A DNA stretch of 64,000 nt, from the NCBI RefSeq assembly GCF_002162375.1, contig NZ_CP021425.1, positions 4,667,001 through 4,731,000 on the forward strand, given 5' to 3'. A model generated the notes under the pieces. It was not told where the DNA came from. It did no database searches and worked only from the letters and a program-made list of their open reading frames with translations. Both the position numbers and the translations under genes were made by a program. Source of the stretch: Oleiphilus messinensis. GTDB taxonomy: Bacteria; Pseudomonadota; Gammaproteobacteria; Pseudomonadales; Oleiphilaceae. Positions within the stretch are counted from its first letter, which is position 1; each line of letters begins with the position of its first letter. Below, in pieces: positions 41,672-50,677 of this stretch.

Positions 41672-43429
41672 CTACTGCATCAGAAAACCGATTGTCAGAA
41701 CCTGCGTGACAAGCAGTATTAGCGTGAGCGACTTCCAGAATACCAAAGGATTGCGTTCGATCAAGGGCCTTTTTGACGACTTTAAGAAAGATTTGTTGGG
41801 GTGCTTCAAGTCGAAAATAAATTCTGACAATGAATCGTATCGGGATTCCCTGGAAATACTGCAGCCCTTGCGTAACGCACCATCAATCCAATCGGGCACC
41901 ATCGGGTTATATTGCCAGGCCGGTGCGTATTTTAACTGGCTGAAATCACGAATATCCTGACATTCTTCATAGGCCTTCCCATAGGGGTGATATCCGGTAA
42001 GCATCTCGTAGGCGACCACCGAAACCGAAAACAAATCTGACTGGACACCGGTTGATCGGCGTAAACGATACTCCGGTGCAGAATAGGTGGCCGTCCCCAG
42101 AACCTGATCCCGCTCAATTGGCACCTGAATTTCATCGATACCCGCGACCTTGCACGAGCCAAAATCGATAATTTTCACCGTTCCATCCCTGTTGACCATG
42201 ATATTGGCGGGCTTGATATCCTGATGCAACGTATCCTTGCGATGAAACGCCCGAAGCCCCTGAACAATTTGCTCTGCAATACGGACAATCTGTTCAACAC
42301 CACTTGACCGGTTTTGACCTATCCAGCGCTCCAGACTCGCCCCTGCGACATACTCCGTCAAGTAGTACAACCATTTTTTGTCCCTCTCCGGTTCAATGAC
42401 GCGAACAACATGGGGACTGTTAACCCGCTTGCCAATCCATTCTTCGAGTACAAATCGTTCGATGTAGGCCGGATCATCCACAAAATTGACGGACGGTGTT
42501 TTCATCACCCAGTGTTGGTGGCTTTCAGTATCTTCGACCAGATAAACCTGACTGCGACTACTGGCGTGCAACTCCTTAAGTATCCGATAACCATCAAAAA
42601 TCATCCCCTCACTTAAAAACGGCGGAAAGGGTAAGGTGTTCAACTTATGGCAGTATTCATCCGCATCACCATCCGGCAATTCCGTAACCTGAATAACCTG
42701 ACAGGTGGTGTTATCATCACTGCCACGGGCGAGTGCATCCGCAACAATCCGGTTAGCCGTGGATTCTGCATCCTCATCGGAGTCCGGGTCTTGCAGCGTT
42801 TCCAGATACTGTGACAGCTCTCGACGCGGCAGAAAGTCATGCACCCCGTCTGTAGTCAGCAGAAACACATCACCGCTCTGCAACGGTTCCGTTTTGTAGT
42901 CAACATCCAGCCCCAGATCCATCCCCATCGCCCGTGCCAGATACGCCTTGCCTTGTCCAACCGCGACACTATGGTCACGGGTCAGGAGTTCAAGATCACC
43001 AGACCTGAAACGGTAGATTCGGGAATCCCCGATATGGAAGATCGATGCGGTGGTGGATTTCAGAATCAGTACTGACATCGTACTGATGTACCCCTTGTGA
43101 TCATTATTTTCAAACCGGGAACTAATGGAGCGCAAGCTCTGGCCATACAACCATCGATTCAAGGCACTTAGAACGCGATGGGCTGATGTTTTAACCGACC
43201 AGGTATCCGGTGTGCTCAAATAGTCTGCAATAAAGTTCTTCACACAAGCGGCACTGGCTTCCTTTCCGGCATCAGCGCTGCTGACCCCATCGGCAATAAC
43301 AGCAACCACCCCTTTGTTTGCCAGGGTGAGCCCTGAAGGCGTGGCAATCCCCATTGAGTCTTCATTTTCAGGCTTGGGCCCCGGATCGGACTTCTGCCCG
43401 ACGCTGACTTTTAACATCCCATTGTGCAT
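41672..43429 (-). CDS. PP2C phosphatase/Ser-Thr protein kinase fusion
   Basis: A bifunctional regulator of 585 residues. The N-terminal PP2C domain (about 8-255) has the metal-binding segments ENEDSMG, IADGVSSADAG, FHIGDSRIYRF and TTDGVHDF. A protein-kinase domain (about 278-535) has HQDIKPANIMVNRDG (catalytic Asp near 398, with HQD instead of HRD) and IIDFGS as the DFG motif. A single membrane helix ends the protein (about 560-582). The glycine-rich loop is weak (ELHASSRSQVYLV). In Pseudomonas a protein of this architecture lies in the assimilatory nitrate/nitrite gene cluster, and here it is divergent from the nitrate reductase operon. Confidence 0.9.
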   Translation of the reverse strand: MHNGMLKVSVGQKSDPGPKPENEDSMGIATPSGLTLANKGVVAVIADGVSSADAGKEASAACVKNFIADYLSTPDTWSVKTSAHRVLSALNRWLYGQSLRSISSRFENNDHKGYISTMSVLILKSTTASIFHIGDSRIYRFRSGDLELLTRDHSVAVGQGKAYLARAMGMDLGLDVDYKTEPLQSGDVFLLTTDGVHDFLPRRELSQYLETLQDPDSDEDAESTANRIVADALARGSDDNTTCQVIQVTELPDGDADEYCHKLNTLPFPPFLSEGMIFDGYRILKELHASSRSQVYLVEDTESHQHWVMKTPSVNFVDDPAYIERFVLEEWIGKRVNSPHVVRVIEPERDKKWLYYLTEYVAGASLERWIGQNRSSGVEQIVRIAEQIVQGLRAFHRKDTLHQDIKPANIMVNRDGTVKIIDFGSCKVAGIDEIQVPIERDQVLGTATYSAPEYRLRRSTGVQSDLFSVSVVAYEMLTGYHPYGKAYEECQDIRDFSQLKYAPAWQYNPMVPDWIDGALRKGCSISRESRYDSLSEFIFDLKHPNKSFLKSSKRPLIERNPLVFWKSLTLILLVTQVLTIGFLMQ

Positions 43430-43496
43430 CGGAAATCATTTCTCTCCAAAAGGTGACAGGCTTTCCATTTAATCCTGCAAATTCAGCTAAAACAGT

Positions 43497-43512
43497 TGCA
43501 ATTGGAAACCCT
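43497..43512 (-). promoter_or_regulatory. Possible sigma-54 promoter of the PP2C-kinase gene
   Basis: On the minus strand AGGGTTTCCAATTGCA has GG-n10-GC spacing and a perfect -12 half (TTGCA). The -24 half matches only GG. It lies 68 bases upstream of the start codon. Confidence 0.35.
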
Positions 43513-43536
43513 AAAACCCAAATACTAGCAACTTAA

Positions 43537-43708
43537 GCACCAAAGTGGCTTCAATCCCACTTAATCATCATATTACCGACCCACGGGCTCTACTGGCGGC
43601 ACAAATATGCACCCTTTAAGATCACCAATCAAAATACGCACGCACCAATTTGGAGCACTCAAACCAAACTTAAAAACCAGCTCGCACCAAATGGCACCGA
43701 AATGGGGT
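43537..43708. promoter_or_regulatory. Three NtrC-like binding sites
   Basis: Compared with the consensus GCACC-n5-GGTGC, GCACC-AATTT-GGAGC (43642-43656) differs at one base and GCACC-GAAAT-GGGGT (43694-43708) at two. GCACC-AAAGT-GGCTT (43537-43551) differs at three. They lie about 100-270 bases upstream of the sigma-54 promoter, the usual enhancer position. Confidence 0.65.
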
Positions 43709-43805
43709 TTTTAGCCCCTCCCTCCACCCTGCTCTACCAGAGCAACTTGCCAGTACTCTAAAAATATCATTATAAATTCAATCACTTGAAGAAATACAAA
43801 AATAA

Positions 43806-43821
43806 TGGCATGAGCTGTGCT
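43806..43821 (+). promoter_or_regulatory. Sigma-54 promoter of the nitrate-assimilation operon
   Basis: TGGCATGAGCTGTGCT matches the consensus TGGCAC(G/A)-n4-TTGC(A/T) with exact GG-n10-GC spacing. Transcription would start near 43832, giving a leader of about 48 bases before the ATG at 43880. Confidence 0.8.
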
Positions 43822-43879
43822 TCTACTCCCAGCACTGAACCTGAATTCAGCTGAAGTCAAGATTGGGGGTGCGTTTACC

Positions 43880-45202
43880 ATGAAGCAGAAATTGGTCGTT
43901 ATTGGAAATGGCATGGCAGGTATGCGCACAATTGAGGAACTATTGAAAGTCGCACCTGAGCAGTATGACATAACCGTATTCGGCGCTGAGCCCTATGGTA
44001 ACTACAACCGCATCATGCTCTCCCCTGTGCTCAGTGGTGAGATGAAGTTCGACGAAATTATTACCCATGACCTGAACTGGTATAAAGAACACCACATTCA
44101 GCTTTTGGCCGGTCAAGACAAAAAAGTTGTAGCCGTTGATAGAGGCTCACAGCAAGTCATTGCTCAAGATGGCACTCGCGTTCCCTATGACCGCCTCTTG
44201 ATTGCAACGGGTTCTAATCCGAACCGGCTACCGATTCCAGGCAATACACTGAAAGGTGTGCTGGCGTTTCGCGATATAAATGATGTCGAACAAATGCTTC
44301 AAGCTGCCCGTACGCGCAAACATGCAGTCGTTATTGGTGGCGGACTGCTGGGTCTGGAAGCCGCGAATGGCTTGGTTAAGCAGGGCATGAATGTTACGGT
44401 CATTCACCATGCGCAACGATTACTCAACCGCCAACTCGACGCGCCTGCATCGACCTTACTGCAGCAGGCACTGGAAGCGCGCGGCATACGCTTCAAAATG
44501 ATGACCCAAACGGCATCGCTGGAAGGAGACCAACAAGATCAAGTGCAAAAAGTACACTGTGCTGACGGCAGCTGCCTGGATGCAGATCTTGTCGTGATGG
44601 CAACCGGTGTCCGACCCAATATCGAGCTTGCCCGTGCCATCGGTTTGCATTGCGAACGCGGTATTATTGTCAGCGACACCATGCAAAGTTTCGACCCCAA
44701 AATCTATGCCGTCGGTGAATGTGTACAGCACCGTGGCGAAGTATTTGGTCTGGTGGCACCGCTATGGGACCAAGCCAAAGTTTGTGCAAATCACCTTGCC
44801 GGAATGGGTGACCTGACCTATCGATCAATTGTTGTGGCAACCAAACTCAAGGTGACCGGTATAAACCTGTATTCCGCTGGTATCTTTCGCACCGCAGAAC
44901 ATTGCGAAACAGTAGTCTATCAGGATTCAGCCGCAGGAATTTACAAGAAAATTGTCATCAGAAACCAACGCATCGTCGGTATCGTGTTATATGGCGACAC
45001 GGATGACGGTAACTGGTACTTCAAGATGATGCAGGAAGCGGTGGATATCACCCCATTGCAAGAGGCACTCATCTTCGGACCCGCATACCTGCCCGATACT
45101 ATATCAGATTCCCAGCTTGAGCCCTCCGCACCCGCCAATTACGGAGGGCCCGGAAGTGCGCATTCTTCTACTCCCAAGGAAGATGCGCACTTCACTTTAT
45201 AA
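43880..45202 (+). CDS. FAD/NAD-dependent oxidoreductase, NasB/NirB N-terminal type
   Basis: A 440-residue flavoprotein, equal to the N-terminal FAD/NAD half of NirB. The start at 43880 is chosen for the Shine-Dalgarno GGGGGTG and because MKQKLVVIGNGMAGMRTIEELL is the family's N-terminus; the open frame begins 21 codons earlier. It has a first dinucleotide fold (GNGMAGMRT), an NAD-binding fold HAVVIGGGLLGLEAANGLVKQG (about 150-172) and a second FAD motif IYAVGECVQHRG (about 275). The siroheme/Fe-S half of nitrite reductase is absent. It therefore most likely passes electrons from NAD(P)H to the nitrate reductase encoded next. The genes are 52 bases apart. Confidence 0.85.
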   Translation: MKQKLVVIGNGMAGMRTIEELLKVAPEQYDITVFGAEPYGNYNRIMLSPVLSGEMKFDEIITHDLNWYKEHHIQLLAGQDKKVVAVDRGSQQVIAQDGTRVPYDRLLIATGSNPNRLPIPGNTLKGVLAFRDINDVEQMLQAARTRKHAVVIGGGLLGLEAANGLVKQGMNVTVIHHAQRLLNRQLDAPASTLLQQALEARGIRFKMMTQTASLEGDQQDQVQKVHCADGSCLDADLVVMATGVRPNIELARAIGLHCERGIIVSDTMQSFDPKIYAVGECVQHRGEVFGLVAPLWDQAKVCANHLAGMGDLTYRSIVVATKLKVTGINLYSAGIFRTAEHCETVVYQDSAAGIYKKIVIRNQRIVGIVLYGDTDDGNWYFKMMQEAVDITPLQEALIFGPAYLPDTISDSQLEPSAPANYGGPGSAHSSTPKEDAHFTL

Positions 45203-45254
45203 TCTCCGCTGCGGGATAATGGAAAAACGCCAATAAATTGCTTAGGTGAAGAAC

Positions 45255-47981
45255 ATGTCCAGTTACGAACGCAAAACGACTTGTGCCTACTGCGGTGTCG
45301 GATGTGGCATCAAAGCTGTTGTCTCTCACACTGACATACCGTCCCGCAATGAGGACAGCACGCCTTCCTTCCAGATCACGGTATCCGGTGATGAAGATCA
45401 CCCGGCTAATTATGGTCGTTTATGTGGTAAAGGCAGCGCATTGGCAGAGACGGCCATTCCTGAGGGGCGACTGTTGCAGCCTCGGGTTAATGGTCAAGTG
45501 ACTGATTGGAATACAGCCATTGGCACCGTAGTGGAACGTTTCAAAGCGATCAAAGATGAACACGGCCCGGAGGCCATCGCATTTTACCTGTCTGGACAAC
45601 TTCTGACCGAAGATTACTATGTCGCCAACAAGCTGATGAAAGGGTTTATCGGCTCTTCGAATGTCGATACCAATTCCCGGCTGTGTATGTCCTCTGCGGT
45701 ATCCGCACACAAACGAGCCTTCGGGGAAGATGTGGTACCCGGCTGCTATGACGACCTTGAGCAGGCCGATCTACTCATTCTGACCGGCTCCAATACTGCC
45801 TGGTGTCACCCGGTGTTATTCCAGCGGATTCGCGCTGCCAAGGCATCACGACCGGAACTTAAAATCGTCGTAATCGATCCTCGCCGCACGGCCACCTGTG
45901 ATATCGCAGATCTGCACTTGGCGCTGGCACCGGGAACGGACAGTTTTTTATTCAATGGCTTGCTGTCATATCTGCACACCCAAGGAAAAATCAATCAGGA
46001 TTTTCTGAGTGCAACTGAAGGTTTCGACGCAGCACTCGCTTCAGCCCGGCAATCGGCCCCTGATATTCGTCAGACGGCGCTCGCCTGTGATGTCGATGAA
46101 CAGCTGGTGAAACAGTTCTTTGACTGGTTTGCCGATACAGATAAAACCGTTACCGCCTTTTCCCAAGGGATCAATCAATCCAGCCGGGGCTCAGACAAAG
46201 GCAACAGTATTATTAACTGCCATCTCGCCACAGGCCGAATCGGCAAGCCGGGAGCAACCCCGTTTTCACTCACCGGACAACCCAATGCAATGGGGGGTCG
46301 TGAAGTTGGCGGATTAGCCAACCAGTTAGCCGCCCACATGGATTTCACGCCAGAGGATATCGACAGGGTGAGCCGCTTTTGGGCTACCGATACTCTGGCA
46401 ACTGCACCGGGCCTGAAAGCTGTGGATCTTTTTCGCGCCGTGCGGGAGAAGAAAATCAAGGCCATCTGGATTATGGCAACGAATCCAGTCGTCAGCCTGC
46501 CCGATGCCAACCAGATCAAAGCAGCACTTTCTGACTGTGATTTTGTCGTGGTATCAGACTGCATTGCCGAAACGGACACGACGGCATTTGCAGATGTGCT
46601 ATTACCATCAGAAGGCTGGTCCGAAAAAGATGGAACCGTGACCAATTCAGAACGTCGTATATCCCGGCAACGGCGACTGGTCGACAGTATTGGGAAGGCC
46701 AAGCCGGACTGGTGGATTATTACACAAGTCGCCCGAGGGCTAGGGTTTGGTGATGCGTTTGACTATGGGTCTGCAAGGGATATTTTTGTTGAGCATGCAC
46801 GCTTGAGTGGCTTTGAAAATAATGTCCAGCACCACCGGCGAGCCTTTGATATCAGTCTGTATGATGCACTCAGCGAATCAGAGTATGATGACCTGGCACC
46901 ATTTCAATGGCCCGCGCCTCGAAACAACGCTGTAAACAAACCCGAAACCACTTCAGATCGACTTTTCGGTGATCAGTTTTTTTATACAACTTCCGGTAAG
47001 GCGCAATTCGTTCCGGTGCTCAGTGAAGGTCCCCACAATTCACTCAATAGTGAATATCCTCTGGCTCTGAATACGGGCCGAATTCGGGATCAGTGGCACA
47101 CGATGACGCGAACCTCACTGGCAAGGCGCCTCAACGAGCACAAGCCCGAGCCGTTCGTTGAAATACACCCTGACGATGCCGTGAAATACGGGCTTGAACC
47201 GGGATCACTCGCCACTGTAACCAGTGCCTTCGGCAGCATGATCGCTCGGGTCGAAGTGACCGACACGACTCGGCAAGGCAGCCTGTTTGTGCCCATGCAC
47301 TGGACCGAGCAGATGAGTTCTGCCGGACGCGTCGGTGCATTGGTCAACCCGGTTGTTGATCCGGTATCCGGCCAACCGGAAAGCAAATTTACCCCGGCTC
47401 GAATTCAACCTTATCGGGCCACGTGGCATGGCTTCGTCCTGTCCCATAAACCATTAACATTCCCCGGGGTTGAATATGTGGTCAAAGTACCGGGAACCGC
47501 ATTCTTCCGATACGAACTTGCCGGGGCGTCTCCCATTGCAGAATGGAACACCGTTACCAAACGCTGGCTGGAACCGGCAGCAACGACCGATACCCATTGG
47601 CTCGATTTTGAAGATACCCAGGCTCATCGATACCGCGCTGCAGTCGTCACAAGCGAAGGGTTGCAATGCTGCGTGTTTCTATCAGCCAAAATCGATTTGC
47701 CTGAACGCAGCTGGCTCGCAGGACTCTTTACCAAAGAAACGCTAAGTGACGAAGATCGGCGCTCTATTCTTGCTGGCCGGCCCCCGTCTGGAACTCAAAC
47801 GGCAGGCCGAACCATCTGTTCCTGTTTTGGCGTTGGCGAGAATACCCTGAAGGATACCATTCGGGAAAAAGGCTTGAGCAGCGTCGAACAAATCGGAGAC
47901 TGCCTTAAAGCCGGAACCAATTGCGGATCATGTGTACCGGAACTGAGAACAATCCTGAACAATGTCTCCAAAACGGGTTAA
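45255..47981 (+). CDS. nasA: Assimilatory nitrate reductase, catalytic subunit
   Basis: A cytoplasmic molybdopterin enzyme reducing nitrate to nitrite for nitrogen assimilation, 908 residues. The start at 45255 is preferred because AGGTGA lies 4-9 bases before it; a GTG three codons earlier is the frame's end. The N-terminal [4Fe-4S] site is CAYCGVGCG with a fourth Cys near 57 (GRLCGKG). The molybdopterin domains span to about 730 (NSRLCMSSAVSAHKRAFGEDVVPG, MGGREVGGLANQL). A C-terminal BFD-like [2Fe-2S] domain has CSCFGVGENTLKD and GTNCGSCVPEL. The BFD tail matches the bacterial Nas type fed by an NADH-flavoprotein, here the upstream gene. Nitrite reductase and transporter genes are not in the window. 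Confidence 0.94.
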   Translation: MSSYERKTTCAYCGVGCGIKAVVSHTDIPSRNEDSTPSFQITVSGDEDHPANYGRLCGKGSALAETAIPEGRLLQPRVNGQVTDWNTAIGTVVERFKAIKDEHGPEAIAFYLSGQLLTEDYYVANKLMKGFIGSSNVDTNSRLCMSSAVSAHKRAFGEDVVPGCYDDLEQADLLILTGSNTAWCHPVLFQRIRAAKASRPELKIVVIDPRRTATCDIADLHLALAPGTDSFLFNGLLSYLHTQGKINQDFLSATEGFDAALASARQSAPDIRQTALACDVDEQLVKQFFDWFADTDKTVTAFSQGINQSSRGSDKGNSIINCHLATGRIGKPGATPFSLTGQPNAMGGREVGGLANQLAAHMDFTPEDIDRVSRFWATDTLATAPGLKAVDLFRAVREKKIKAIWIMATNPVVSLPDANQIKAALSDCDFVVVSDCIAETDTTAFADVLLPSEGWSEKDGTVTNSERRISRQRRLVDSIGKAKPDWWIITQVARGLGFGDAFDYGSARDIFVEHARLSGFENNVQHHRRAFDISLYDALSESEYDDLAPFQWPAPRNNAVNKPETTSDRLFGDQFFYTTSGKAQFVPVLSEGPHNSLNSEYPLALNTGRIRDQWHTMTRTSLARRLNEHKPEPFVEIHPDDAVKYGLEPGSLATVTSAFGSMIARVEVTDTTRQGSLFVPMHWTEQMSSAGRVGALVNPVVDPVSGQPESKFTPARIQPYRATWHGFVLSHKPLTFPGVEYVVKVPGTAFFRYELAGASPIAEWNTVTKRWLEPAATTDTHWLDFEDTQAHRYRAAVVTSEGLQCCVFLSAKIDLPERSWLAGLFTKETLSDEDRRSILAGRPPSGTQTAGRTICSCFGVGENTLKDTIREKGLSSVEQIGDCLKAGTNCGSCVPELRTILNNVSKTG

Positions 47982-48066
47982 ACCGGAGTATATGAACGCT
48001 GTTGAGTTCATTTACAATCAACGCTATGGTTAATTTAAATCCATAGTTAGACCAGGGACATACTGA

Positions 48067-49554
48067 ATGGGGCAAAATATCGGTACAGACCACTTTACGG
48101 ATGAACACTACTCCCGATTCACCAGCAAGGTTCAACAAGAGCTGGAAATACTGAGGCAGGTTCTCACTGACCCGGACTTTGGCGCAGGCGATACCACAGT
48201 CGGTGCTGAACTGGAGTTTTACATCGTCGATCAGGCAGGTCGCCCCGCATTAATCAACGATACCTTATTCAAGGACATGGCTCACCCCCAGTTACAACAC
48301 GAGCTGAATCAATTCAATATTGAATATAACCTTTCTCCCCAAAAACTCGCTGGACAACCCTTTACCGCATTCGAACAGGAGATTGGCACCATATGGACGA
48401 AACTCAATCACAAAGCTGAACCCCATGGAGCGGAACTCATTCCCATTGGCATCCTGCCCACCTTGAAACGTGAGGACTTTTCACCCGAGTGCATGACCGA
48501 TTTACCGCGCTATCGAGCCCTGGATGAAGGTTTGAGACGCATGCGCAACGGCCCCTTTGAAATCCATATTGAAGGTGAAGATGCGCTGCATATTGAAAGT
48601 AATGATGTAACACTGGAAGGAGCCAATACGTCATTTCAATTTCACTGGCGTGTTCCCTCCCGGGATTTTGTTCGCGCATTCAATGCCGTTCAACTGGTCA
48701 CGCCCCTCACGGTTGCACTGGCGGCGAACTCCCCTTTTCTCTTTCACCGAGCCTTGTGGGCCGAGACCCGCATATCCCTGTTCAAACAGTCAATTGATGT
48801 ACGCCCCCAGTCTACCCATGTTTGGCGGCCCCCCTCCCGAGTCGATTTTGGTCCGGGCTGGGTGCGACAAAATGCGATCGAGCTATTCGATTATTCTGTA
48901 TCCCTGTTTCCACCTCTGTTACCCTATATTGATCAAACCGATGCGCTCGAAGACTGGACAGACCGAAGGTTACCCGAGTTAAACAATTTAAAACTCCACC
49001 ACGGGACAACCTGGACCTGGAATCGTGCAATTTACGATCACCATGGCGATGGGCATTTACGCATCGAACTGCGGGCCTTGCCTGCCGGTCCGACCCTGAT
49101 CGATATGATGGCCAATGCAGCCTTCACAATTGGTTGTGCGATGGCGATCATGCCCAAAATTGATGAAATGGTCACTCACCTGCCATTCAAGTACGCTGAA
49201 CATAATTTTTATGCGGCGGCACGGAGTGGGTTGCAAGCCCAATTAATTTGGCCAAAACACGATCAGGTACAACTGTGCGAACGGTCTGCTATCGAGATCG
49301 CGCACTGTTATCTCAATCCAGCATTCGATAGTCTCCTGGCACACGGCGTAACGAATAAAGAAGTGGCGCGCCTGAAGACGGTTATTGCAAACCGCCTGGA
49401 TTCGGGCATCACCGGAGCCAGTTGGCAACGCACTATGGTTTCAAAACTGGAGCAGCAGCATAGCCGGGAGGCGGCCTGTGCCCAGATGTTTGACCATTAT
49501 CGGACACAACAGAAGTCAGGTCGTCCAGTATCAGACTGGTCTACGGCGATTTAG
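48067..49554 (+). CDS. GCS2-family glutamate-cysteine ligase-like enzyme
   Basis: A 495-residue carboxylate-amine ligase of the GCS2 (YbdK-like) family, longer than YbdK (about 370). Visible family segments are VGAELEFYIVDQAG (about 40-53), NIEYNLSPQKLAG, NDVTLEGANTSFQFHWRVPSRDF (about 180-202), and HLRIELRALPAGPTLIDMMANAAF (about 330-353). GCS2 proteins make gamma-glutamyl bonds. Whether this one makes gamma-Glu-Cys for glutathione or a different amide is open. The next gene encodes an AstE-like M14 enzyme 23 bases downstream, and the two probably act together. Confidence 0.8.
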   Translation: MGQNIGTDHFTDEHYSRFTSKVQQELEILRQVLTDPDFGAGDTTVGAELEFYIVDQAGRPALINDTLFKDMAHPQLQHELNQFNIEYNLSPQKLAGQPFTAFEQEIGTIWTKLNHKAEPHGAELIPIGILPTLKREDFSPECMTDLPRYRALDEGLRRMRNGPFEIHIEGEDALHIESNDVTLEGANTSFQFHWRVPSRDFVRAFNAVQLVTPLTVALAANSPFLFHRALWAETRISLFKQSIDVRPQSTHVWRPPSRVDFGPGWVRQNAIELFDYSVSLFPPLLPYIDQTDALEDWTDRRLPELNNLKLHHGTTWTWNRAIYDHHGDGHLRIELRALPAGPTLIDMMANAAFTIGCAMAIMPKIDEMVTHLPFKYAEHNFYAAARSGLQAQLIWPKHDQVQLCERSAIEIAHCYLNPAFDSLLAHGVTNKEVARLKTVIANRLDSGITGASWQRTMVSKLEQQHSREAACAQMFDHYRTQQKSGRPVSDWSTAI

Positions 49555-49577
49555 GTTAACGAGGTACTCATCCTGAC

Positions 49578-50648
49578 ATGCGACGATATCGCAAACACAT
49601 TTCCATCTGGGACAACCCGGAGACACAGACACTTGGCAGTTCAGCAGAAGAATTTCTACGTAAACTTCCCGGCCCAACCGTTATCTTCGTCCGTGGCAAG
49701 CGGACTCAGGAGACCAGAGCTGTCTGTACGCTGCTCCATGGCAACGAACCCTCAGGTACGTTAGCGGCTTATCACTGGCTGAAGCGCAGACAGCAACCGG
49801 CATGCAACGTTGCACTGTTTATCGCGAGTGTCGAAACAGCTCTAACGGCTCCAGGATTTCACTATCGACAACTACCCGGTAACCGGGATCTCAACCGCTG
49901 TTTCATTCCCCCATTTAATGACCGGGAGGGTGAGATTGCGCAAGAGTTTATGGCGTACCTGGACGAGATCCAGCCCACATCGGTACTCGATATCCACAAT
50001 ACCTCGGGCGATGGCCCTGCCTTTGCGGTCAGTATTATTCATGATGATGTACACCTGCGCCTGGCTTCGTTTTTTACGCACCGGATCATTCATACTCCAC
50101 TTCGCATGGGTGCACTCATGGAACTCAGCCAGCATTCAATGCCAATTGTTACCATTGAATGCGGGGGGGCACGGGAACAGGAATCCCATGAACTGGCGTT
50201 AAACGGCTTGACGCGCTATCTAAACGCGGAACAGATTGACACCATTCATTCAGAGGAAACTTTTGAGCTGTTTCACAATCCCGTCCGGGTTGTGATGCAA
50301 AAAGAAAGCTCAATTGATTATCAGGAATACAACAATCATCAGGTTGATATTACCCTGAGCCCCGGTATCGAGCGCTTCAACTTCGGTATTGTGCAACCGG
50401 AAACACAGCTGGGCTGGCTGAGCAGTGGCGACCTGAATCACCTGCAGGCAATCAACAGTTATCAGGAAAATGTCATTGACCATATTCTGAAAGTGGTCGA
50501 TCGGAAGATTTATCCCGCCCGTGCCATCAAACTGTTTATGGCGACGACGAACCCGACAATCGCGAAGAGCGATTGCCTGTTTTATGTGGTCGATGCAGAT
50601 GGCCGGGAAATTGTAAGAGGCCCTGTGTCCGAGCACGATAACGATTAA
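49578..50648 (+). CDS. AstE/aspartoacylase-like M14 zinc hydrolase
   Basis: A 356-residue zinc-dependent deacylase or amidohydrolase of the succinylglutamate desuccinylase/aspartoacylase family. The zinc ligands are visible in LLHGNEPSGTLAAYHWL (HxxE near 54-57) and in LDIHNTSGDGPAF (His near 141). The GNRDLNRCF segment near 101 is also typical. VTIECGGAREQES near 195 supplies the catalytic Glu. It is not placed in an arginine-catabolic ast operon, so a role in trimming a gamma-glutamyl or N-acyl product of the neighbouring GCS2 enzyme is more plausible, though inferred. Confidence 0.82.
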   Translation: MRRYRKHISIWDNPETQTLGSSAEEFLRKLPGPTVIFVRGKRTQETRAVCTLLHGNEPSGTLAAYHWLKRRQQPACNVALFIASVETALTAPGFHYRQLPGNRDLNRCFIPPFNDREGEIAQEFMAYLDEIQPTSVLDIHNTSGDGPAFAVSIIHDDVHLRLASFFTHRIIHTPLRMGALMELSQHSMPIVTIECGGAREQESHELALNGLTRYLNAEQIDTIHSEETFELFHNPVRVVMQKESSIDYQEYNNHQVDITLSPGIERFNFGIVQPETQLGWLSSGDLNHLQAINSYQENVIDHILKVVDRKIYPARAIKLFMATTNPTIAKSDCLFYVVDADGREIVRGPVSEHDND

Positions 50649-50677
50649 AACGAATTGCCTTCACAGACTCCTTGGAC

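Larger units (their letters stand above)
43430..43879. other. Divergent nitrogen-regulated control region
   Basis: This 450-base spacer separates the PP2C-kinase gene (minus) from the nitrate-assimilation operon (plus). It carries three NtrC-like sites, a strong sigma-54 promoter facing the operon and a weaker sigma-54-like element facing the kinase gene. No gene is seen. Confidence 0.7.
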
